NCBI GenBank assembly: GCA_003486675.1
Contig: DNGG01000540.1
Span: 1-5,421, forward strand
Length of the DNA stretch: 5,421 nucleotides
Reading direction: 5' to 3'
Source: Cyanobacteria bacterium UBA11372
GTDB lineage: Bacteria > Cyanobacteriota > Cyanobacteriia > Cyanobacteriales > Aerosakkonemataceae
Shown here: positions 1 to 3,631 of the stretch, piece after piece
How positions within the stretch are numbered: the stretch's first letter is position 1
Layout of the letters: each line of letters starts with the position of its first letter
The notes under the pieces: generated by a model
Told to the model about the DNA's origin: nothing
The model's input: the letters and a program-made list of their open reading frames with translations, nothing else
Database searches by the model: none
Position numbers and translations under genes: made by a program

Positions 1-432
1 GTTCAAGGTTTATCAGGAGTATTGGCAACAATTTTAGGAAAAAATATAGCCTTGGGTTCGATAGTCATCCTCTTTTTTGTCGGGCTTATTTCCAGCGTTG
101 TTCCCAATATTCCCCTTGTAGTAGCGATGGTGCCATTACTCAAACAATACGTTGTCAATGTAGGATTAGTGGGAACCGAAGTTTTATCGCCAGACTTTCA
201 AGGACAGTTTCCGCCCGAAGTTTTACCGCTATTTTATGCCATGATGTTTGGGGCAACTTTAGGAGGAAATGGCACCTTAGTAGGCGCATCATCGAATATC
301 GTAGCGGCGGGAATTGCTGAGCAACACGGACGCCGAATCACATTTCAAAGATTTCTGCGCTACGGCATTCCTGTAATGACGTTGCAATTAATTACATCTG
401 CCTTATTTGTCATCGTTCGTTTTTTATTGTAG
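1..432 (+). CDS. C-terminal part of an ion-transporter-superfamily permease (ArsB/NhaD/SLC13-like)
   Basis: The frame is open from base 1, so the true start lies upstream; 143 residues are visible, ending in TAG at 430-432. The protein is strongly hydrophobic with about three membrane spans (roughly residues 12-45, 75-108 and 120-142). Two signatures place it in the ion-transporter superfamily that includes arsenite/antimonite permeases, NhaD-type antiporters and SLC13 anion transporters: VVPNIPLV (about residues 33-40) and, in the re-entrant loop near the C-terminus, GGNGTLVGASSN (88-99), followed by AGIAE and a short basic segment. In this family the N-P and G-N-x-T/S loops line the substrate path in the inner membrane. 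The substrate cannot be told from this fragment: arsenite, Na+/H+ exchange and organic or inorganic anions all remain possible. The gene converges on the histidine kinase with a 15-base gap and no clear terminator. The TTG at 22-24 is an internal codon, not a convincing start. Confidence 0.85.
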   Translation, partial: VQGLSGVLATILGKNIALGSIVILFFVGLISSVVPNIPLVVAMVPLLKQYVVNVGLVGTEVLSPDFQGQFPPEVLPLFYAMMFGATLGGNGTLVGASSNIVAAGIAEQHGRRITFQRFLRYGIPVMTLQLITSALFVIVRFLL

Positions 433-439
433 GGGCGGG
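429..439 (+). repeat. Solitary GTAGGGGCGGG repeat end overlapping the permease stop codon
   Basis: The 11-mer GTAGGGGCGGG is identical to the first 11 bases of the inverted repeat at 3281-3345. Here it has no matching CCCGCCCCTAC partner nearby, so it looks like a half-element or a remnant. The permease stop TAG (430-432) lies inside it. Just downstream, GATTTAAC occurs twice (445-452 and 471-478), the first copy covering the stop codon of the kinase on the other strand. Confidence 0.5.
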
Positions 440-447
440 CACGGGAT

Positions 448-2187
448 TTAACGTTGCACGAATTCCGTGAGATTTAACAGCAATTCCAGTGGATTGACGG
501 GTTTGGTGATGTATGCCTGGAAACCAGCCTGGATTGCCTTTTCCCGATCTTCCTGCTGAGCGAATGCGGTGAGGGCAAATGCAGGGATTTGTCTGCTGTG
601 GGGCAAGGCTCTAACCTGACGAATGAAATCGTAGCCATCGATGTTTGGCATCCCAACATCACTGACGATTAAGTCTGGAGGGTTTTTGGGGATGAGATCG
701 AGTGCTTCTAGGGGTGAAGTCAAAGCGGTAACGATCGCACCATCTTGCTGAAGCACAAAGCGCAACAGATCCAGGTTGTCTGGATCGTCATCAACTAAAA
801 GAACGTGCAGTCCATTCAAGCCGGCGATTAGAGGAGAATTAGGCAGTGCTTCCGAGGAAACCGGATTATTTTGCCGCTCTGTAACTGAATTCGCCTCAAT
901 GATGCTAGGAATCGGCGTGACAGGCTCCCTGCAAAGGGGCAGTCTCACGGTAAAGGTTGAACCTCCGCCAACTCCAGGACTCTCTGCGATCGCCGTACCG
1001 CCGTGTAACTCAACCAGATGCCGCACGATCGAAAGTCCTAAGCCCAAACCACCATACTTGCGGGTAGCACTGCCATCGGCTTGACGAAAATGTTCAAAGA
1101 CACAGGGCAAAAACTCAGGGGCTATGCCAATCCCATTGTCGCTGATGCGAACTTGAGCGTAACAAGTTGCTGCTTGTGGGGTGAAAATTGAGCCATCGAC
1201 TTTGATGCGTCCACCTTCGGGGGTGAATTTGATCGCATTCGATAGCAGATTCCAGAATACTTGTTGCAAGCGATCGCGATCGCCGATCGCGGGCAATGGT
1301 AATAAATCCCCCACCTCGATTTCAATCCGTTTGGCTTGGGCGGTAAACTGAACCGTCTCGATGGCACAATTGACGATACTTGCCAGATCGACTGGCTGCA
1401 AATTCAGCTTCAGCTTGCCTTGGAGCGCGCCGGAGACATCTAATAGATCGTCCACCAAGGCAACTTGCTGCTTGACATTTCGTTCCACGATCTCCAAAGC
1501 TTCAGCCGTTTTGGCGGGGGAGAGCTTTTGCGATCGCATCATCTGTGTCCACCCCAGAATCGGATTCAAGGGCGTGCGCAATTCGTGAGACAAAGCCGCG
1601 AGAAATTCATCTTTGAGGCGATTGAGATGGATTAGCTCTTCGGTTTGCTGGCGCAAGGACGATACTAACTCTGCACGCTCTAACGCGATCGCAATTTGAT
1701 CGCAAAGTGCTTGAAACAATTCCGTTTCAGCGCGGGTGAAATCCGTGCGACTGCGACTGCCAAATCCCAACGTGCCGAAGAGTTTTCCTTGGGCGATCAA
1801 CGGCTGACAAGAGTATGCGGTTAAACCGAGCGATCGCACCAGTTGAGTTTTCGGATCGGTTGATTGTTGCAAATTCGGTTGCACGATTTGCCGTCGCTCT
1901 ACGGCAACCGTGCCGCAGATCGCGCAACCTACATCCAACCATTCAATCGCTAGCGCCGTTTCCTCCCCGATCCCACCATAAAATTCCAAGTGCAACTGCT
2001 GTTTTTCTTCATATAGCAAATAATTAAAGTAAACGTCCAGCCCAATTAGCCGTTTGAGTTTGGCGAACGTAGTCTCAACCAGCGCCAGGGGTTGCTCGGT
2101 TGAGAGCAGATCCCGAGTCGTTTCGTATAAAAGTTGGATATGGTTGCCCCTAGTGCGATACCGGGGGTTTCTGCGGCGATCGTTCAA
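448..2187 (-). CDS. Hybrid sensor histidine kinase (GAF - HisKA - HATPase_c - REC)
   Basis: This 579-residue soluble two-component protein has no membrane segment or signal peptide, so it senses in the cytoplasm. Domains in order: a GAF sensor domain (about 16-170) with CAICGT at 88-93 and AYSCQPL at 124-130; a linking helix (about 171-195); a HisKA dimerization domain with the phosphoacceptor H201 in SHELRTPLN; an ATP-binding domain with N box FWNLLSNAIKFTP (311-323), G1 box DNGIGI (350-355), F box (364-367) and G2 box GGLGLGLS (379-386); a polar linker (about 420-458); and a receiver domain with acidic pocket D466-D468, phosphoacceptor D510 in SDVGMP, T540 and K562. All catalytic residues are present, so kinase and receiver both look active. 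The start is TTG at 2185-2187; no ATG or GTG lies between it and the upstream in-frame stop at 2236-2238. The only SD-like GGAG sits 15 bases upstream, which is long. The signal and the output partner are unknown; nothing in the GAF domain proves a chromophore. Confidence 0.95.
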   Translation of the reverse strand: MNDRRRNPRYRTRGNHIQLLYETTRDLLSTEQPLALVETTFAKLKRLIGLDVYFNYLLYEEKQQLHLEFYGGIGEETALAIEWLDVGCAICGTVAVERRQIVQPNLQQSTDPKTQLVRSLGLTAYSCQPLIAQGKLFGTLGFGSRSRTDFTRAETELFQALCDQIAIALERAELVSSLRQQTEELIHLNRLKDEFLAALSHELRTPLNPILGWTQMMRSQKLSPAKTAEALEIVERNVKQQVALVDDLLDVSGALQGKLKLNLQPVDLASIVNCAIETVQFTAQAKRIEIEVGDLLPLPAIGDRDRLQQVFWNLLSNAIKFTPEGGRIKVDGSIFTPQAATCYAQVRISDNGIGIAPEFLPCVFEHFRQADGSATRKYGGLGLGLSIVRHLVELHGGTAIAESPGVGGGSTFTVRLPLCREPVTPIPSIIEANSVTERQNNPVSSEALPNSPLIAGLNGLHVLLVDDDPDNLDLLRFVLQQDGAIVTALTSPLEALDLIPKNPPDLIVSDVGMPNIDGYDFIRQVRALPHSRQIPAFALTAFAQQEDREKAIQAGFQAYITKPVNPLELLLNLTEFVQR

Positions 2188-2422
2188 TGCTGAGTGTATA
2201 TTCTCCGATCTGAAAGTAGTAGTTTCTCGGTAAAACTAGCATCTATCTTGAGATAGGTGCAGAAGGCCGATAACAAGAATAATACAATTGTGAACCTCGA
2301 GCGGTGTTGCCAGATGGCGATCGCAACTAACTTTTGGGGAAATCCCTACTTCTAGTCCCCAGCATACGGGAGGCACCGAAGCAAATTTCCTCGTTGAGAC
2401 GACACAAACCCAATGCGATCGC
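986..2422. repeat. HIP1 palindromes (GCGATCGC), eight copies
   Basis: Perfect GCGATCGC octamers occur at 986-993, 1270-1277, 1276-1283 (overlapping the previous one), 1530-1537, 1685-1692, 1830-1837, 2317-2324 and 2415-2422. HIP1 is the highly iterated palindrome of many cyanobacterial genomes. Six of the eight lie inside the kinase gene and two in the spacer behind it. None was found by eye in 1-985 or 2423-5421. Confidence 0.85.
2239..2260. promoter_or_regulatory. Hairpin/operator-like inverted repeat upstream of the kinase
   Basis: GCATCTATCT and AGATAGGTGC form 10-base arms around a TG centre, with one T-G wobble. The centre lies about 62 bases upstream of the TTG start of the kinase. 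The symmetric CTATCT/AGATAG core is the right size for a dimeric regulator. It could equally be a hairpin in the kinase leader RNA. No match to a known operator is claimed. Confidence 0.35.
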
Positions 2423-2439
2423 AAACTTCAGCATTGGGT
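2408..2439. repeat. Perfect 9-bp inverted repeat with a HIP1 site at the loop edge
   Basis: ACCCAATGC (2408-2416) pairs perfectly with GCATTGGGT (2431-2439) across a 14-base loop. A HIP1 octamer (2415-2422) overlaps the left arm and the loop. Neither side carries a proper T-tract in the direction that would make a terminator: on the minus strand the stem is followed only by TTTGTGTC. Confidence 0.6.
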
Positions 2440-2460
2440 AAAAACCGATCTAAATCGTAG

Positions 2461-2529
2461 GGTGGGTTGGGCACGGGCGATAACTTCAGCGCCAAAATCA
2501 ATCGTTAACTGCCCGTGCCGTAACCCACC
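2461..2529. repeat. 69-base inverted repeat, MITE/REP-like palindromic element
   Basis: GGTGGGTTGGGCACGGGC (2461-2478) pairs with GCCCGTGCCGTAACCCACC (2511-2529) with one bulged base and one mismatch. GTA directly precedes the left arm, giving the GTAGGGTGGGTT opening typical of dispersed cyanobacterial palindromes. The inner loop also contains GATAAC and GTTAAC. No target-site duplication is visible and there is no coding capacity. Its role is unknown; in RNA it would fold into a stable hairpin in either orientation. Confidence 0.7.
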
Positions 2530-2666
2530 ATCTCGATCATCTGTAACATATATGAACATTTTCACCATAAACCCGAAAGATCCGTTTTACCAGTAATCTT
2601 TCATCTGTGGCTCATTGTATTGATAAACCCGCCATGAGCGTGCGATGCCTGTTAATAATAGCTAAT

Positions 2667-2734
2667 AAAAAAACAAAGTAGTTATTAGTCATTAGTCATT
2701 AGCTGATGCCCCTTCAACTAATGACTAATAACTA
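2667..2734 (-). terminator. Probable intrinsic terminator of the Hli gene, built from heptamer repeats
   Basis: On the minus strand, reading away from the Hli stop codon, an 18-bp perfect stem (arms 2717-2734 and 2679-2696, 20-base loop) is followed by C-TTT-G-TTTTTTT (2678 down to 2667). It begins 41 bases past the stop. The stem is AT-rich, so weaker than a textbook terminator, but its length and the T-run make termination plausible. Confidence 0.5.
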
Positions 2735-2751
2735 ATAACTAACAACTAACT
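2679..2751. repeat. Inverted arrays of a TAGTCAT/ACTAATA-type heptamer
   Basis: The left array reads TAGTTAT, TAGTCAT, TAGTCAT (2679-2699) and then TAG. The right array is five tandem heptamers, ACTAATG, ACTAATA, ACTAATA, ACTAACA, ACTAACT (2717-2751). The two arrays are inverted copies of one unit, so they pair into an 18-bp stem. Short tandem heptanucleotide repeats are a known feature of filamentous cyanobacterial genomes. The array ends directly before an AGGAGGT motif (2758-2764). Confidence 0.8.
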
Positions 2752-2775
2752 AAAGAGAGGAGGTATGTTCGGTTT

Positions 2776-2994
2776 TTAGTGGGTATAAGAGATGAAGTGC
2801 AGCACGTCGCGCAGAACGCTATAGCCAGCCATATCCCACAGCAAATAGGCGAGGAAGCCAATCATAGCCAGACGACCATTCCACAGTTCTGCTTGAGGAT
2901 TGAAGCCAAACAAGAAAGCGTTGCGGTCTTTACCGTTGAAGGCTAAAGCAACAGGAGGTAGATTGGTGGTGCTGCGAGTTTCAGGTGTTTGCAT
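2776..2994 (-). CDS. High-light-inducible protein (one-helix CAB-like, Hli/SCP family)
   Basis: The 72-residue product has a polar N-terminus (1-27), the segment FGFNPQAELWNGRLAMIGF (29-47) and one membrane helix (about 39-57), followed by a short tail. The CAB/Hli chlorophyll-binding motif ExxNxR is intact as E36, N39, R41. Hli proteins of this family dimerize in the thylakoid membrane, bind chlorophyll a and carotenoids, quench excess energy, and work with photosystem II assembly or chlorophyll synthesis. At 72 residues it is near HliA/B length and longer than HliC/HliD, but I cannot assign a subtype. I chose ATG at 2992-2994 over the TTG at 3001-3003: the only SD-like GAGG (3005-3008) lies 10 bases before the ATG but just 2 before the TTG. 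A second weak GGA lies 4 bases before the ATG. The gene is monocistronic, with a probable terminator downstream. Confidence 0.9.
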   Translation of the reverse strand: MQTPETRSTTNLPPVALAFNGKDRNAFLFGFNPQAELWNGRLAMIGFLAYLLWDMAGYSVLRDVLHFISYTH

Positions 2995-3010
2995 AATTTC
3001 CAAACCTCGA

Positions 3011-3028
3011 TTTACATTACTTAACGTT
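3011..3028 (+). promoter_or_regulatory. HLR1-like direct repeat (candidate RpaB site) before the Hli gene
   Basis: TTTACATT (3011-3018), two spacer bases and TTAACGTT (3021-3028) resemble the cyanobacterial HLR1 element, two (G/T)TTACA(T/A)(T/A) units two bases apart, bound by the response regulator RpaB. The first unit matches fully, the second at six of eight positions. It reads on the plus strand, opposite to the gene, and lies 17-34 bases upstream of the ATG, so it would act over the 5' leader or core promoter as a low-light repressor site. The gene's function makes this attractive; the sequence alone does not prove it. Confidence 0.35.
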
Positions 3029-3038
3029 TGATACTTTG

Positions 3039-3080
3039 ATAGTAGCTACCCTAAACAAGACCGAGGTCTACCTATAGGTA
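3039..3080 (-). promoter_or_regulatory. Candidate Hli promoter: -10-like box with two abutting palindromes
   Basis: On the minus strand TACTAT (3039-3044) resembles a -10 box; no -35 box is seen at the usual distance. Upstream lie two abutting palindromes sharing base 3069: AGACCGAGGTCT (3058-3069) and TACCTATAGGTA (3069-3080). If transcription starts near 3032, their centres fall near -31 and -42, where an activator or repressor of a -35-less promoter would bind. A smaller palindrome, GTAGCTAC (3042-3049), overlaps the -10-like box. The start point is inferred from the -10-like box only. Confidence 0.3.
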
Positions 3081-3215
3081 CATAAAGCAAGCTATCTAAA
3101 GGTTGATCTCAAAAATGCTATTTTCAATACAAAACTCTATCCCTAGAAAGTGAGCAACTAGCTAGAAACTCAATAAATAATTCCAACTCGATCGGGACTT
3201 AGGCGCGACGAGGAC

Positions 3216-3230
3216 AGAAACCGGGTTTCT
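3216..3230. repeat. Short palindrome AGAAACCGGGTTTCT
   Basis: Arms AGAAACC (3216-3222) and GGTTTCT (3224-3230) flank a single central G. Palindromes of this AGAAACC/GGTTTCT form are common dispersed sequences in cyanobacteria. No function is assigned. Confidence 0.6.
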
Positions 3231-3248
3231 ATGAAAAATCTTCCAGCA

Positions 3249-3384
3249 AGAAACAAAGGTGATAGGTCATTCATATCAGTGTAGGGGCGGGTTTAACTTG
3301 CATATCTCTTGGTTCCAATGAATGGTTGGTAAAACCCGCCCCTACTTTCCTGGTTCGACGATTTTTCAGAGAAACAAAGGTGAT
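3249..3384. repeat. 15-base direct repeats flanking an inverted repeat
   Basis: AGAAACAAAGGTGAT occurs at 3249-3263 and again, identically, at 3370-3384. Each copy is followed after a short gap by TTCATAT (3270-3276 and 3399-3405). Between the copies lies the 65-base inverted repeat 3281-3345. An outer inverted pair, TGAAAAATC (3232-3240) and GATTTTTCA (3360-3368), also brackets that element. The pattern suggests a local duplication or insertion around the palindrome; the copies are too far from its ends (17 and 24 bases) for a simple target-site duplication. Confidence 0.6.
3281..3345. repeat. 65-base inverted repeat with perfect 14-bp GTAGGGGCGGGTTT ends
   Basis: GTAGGGGCGGGTTT (3281-3294) and its exact complement AAACCCGCCCCTAC (3332-3345) bracket a 37-base centre. 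The GTAGGGG/CCCCTAC ends match the half-element at 429-439. This is a MITE/REP-like dispersed cyanobacterial palindrome with no coding capacity. As RNA it makes a GC-rich hairpin on either strand, but no T-tract follows on the plus strand. Confidence 0.75.
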
Positions 3385-3433
3385 TTGGGTAAATCCTGTT
3401 CATATAAACTGCCTTCTCTATCCTGCTCTTGCA

Positions 3434-3509
3434 GCAAAGTTCAGACTTGGGAGAGATGCTTTTACCCCTCAGATCCAGCCATTCTAACCCAAGGGGTGTG
3501 AACTTTTGC
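3434..3509. repeat. 76-base imperfect inverted repeat
   Basis: GCAAAGTTCA (3434-3443) pairs with TGAACTTTTGC (3499-3509) with one bulge, and inside it CTTGGG (3446-3451) pairs with CCCAAG (3488-3493). The arms are separated by unequal short bulges, giving a long interrupted hairpin. It has no GTAGGG ends, so it is a different type from its two neighbours. Confidence 0.5.
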
Positions 3510-3520
3510 CGAAATACGAC

Positions 3521-3578
3521 GTAGGGACACAGCCTAGATAAATAGTTGTCCAAACTATCTAAATTATTGAGTCCCTAC
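3521..3578. repeat. 58-base inverted repeat with GTAGGGAC/GTCCCTAC ends
   Basis: GTAGGGAC (3521-3528) and GTCCCTAC (3571-3578) are exact complements. The centre holds a second stem, ATAGTT (3542-3547) with AACTAT (3553-3558), beside TAGATA/TATCTA. The right end lies 53 bases before the ATG of the repeat-protein gene and overlaps its possible -35 region, so the element may have been recruited into that promoter or disturbs it. Confidence 0.6.
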
Positions 3579-3594
3579 TTGGCGGCTGTATTCT
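3567..3594 (+). promoter_or_regulatory. Weak promoter candidate for the repeat-protein gene
   Basis: TTGAGT (3567-3572) and TATTCT (3589-3594), 16 bases apart, are the best -35/-10 pair before the gene; TATAAA (3594-3599) is an alternative -10 without a matching -35. The TTGAGT lies partly in the right arm of the 3521-3578 palindrome. The match to consensus is modest. Confidence 0.25.
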
Positions 3595-3631
3595 ATAAAT
3601 CTCAAAAAGAAGACAAATTGAGGGAAATTCT

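Larger units (their letters stand above)
2188..2775. other. Intergenic region between the kinase and the Hli gene, no credible gene
   Basis: This 588-base spacer lies upstream of the kinase and downstream of the Hli gene, both on the minus strand. It holds the hairpin at 2239-2260, inverted repeats at 2408-2439 and 2461-2529, and the heptamer hairpin at 2679-2734. The remaining sequence (about 2261-2400 and 2530-2660) shows nothing I recognise beyond one HIP1 site. No convincing -35/-10 pair was found for the kinase; TATACA (2195-2200, minus strand) resembles a -10 box but lies too close to the TTG to leave room for a ribosome site. Confidence 0.6.
3004..3631. other. Divergent, palindrome-rich intergenic region
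   Basis: This ~630-base spacer separates the Hli gene (leftward) from the repeat-protein gene (rightward) and must hold both promoters. Bases 3010-3080 contain the candidate Hli control sites. Bases 3081-3215 show nothing I recognise. Bases 3216-3578 hold four palindromic elements and one 15-base direct repeat, listed separately. An 86-codon minus-strand frame at 3293-3553 crosses three of these repeats and is not a credible gene. A transcribed RNA in this stretch cannot be excluded, given the folding potential. Confidence 0.6.

Noticed and set aside
776..1084. 102-codon plus-strand frame antisense to the kinase
   Set aside because: It lies opposite conserved HATPase and linker codons; its composition is that of an opposite-strand shadow.
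2236..2424. 62-codon minus-strand frame upstream of the kinase
   Set aside because: It runs through the hairpin and one arm of an inverted repeat, shows no recognisable motif and has no convincing ribosome site.
2679..2751. Heptamer array considered as a CRISPR
   Set aside because: The units are 7 bases and directly adjacent, with no spacers, and the array is inverted on itself.
2765..2779. Four-codon frame ATG-TTC-GGT-TTT-TAG right after AGGAGGT on the plus strand
   Set aside because: The SD touches the ATG without a spacer and the product would be four residues; nothing downstream could be coupled to it.
3293..3553. 86-codon minus-strand frame
   Set aside because: It spans three palindromic repeats; the product is a patchwork of repeat translations with no domain signal.
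3281..3578. Palindrome cluster considered as an insertion sequence
   Set aside because: There is no transposase frame, and the repeats differ in sequence and do not form one pair of terminal repeats.
3004..3631. Search for tRNA or other known RNA genes in the long spacer
   Set aside because: No cloverleaf, T-loop consensus with matching acceptor stem, or familiar riboswitch core could be found by eye.
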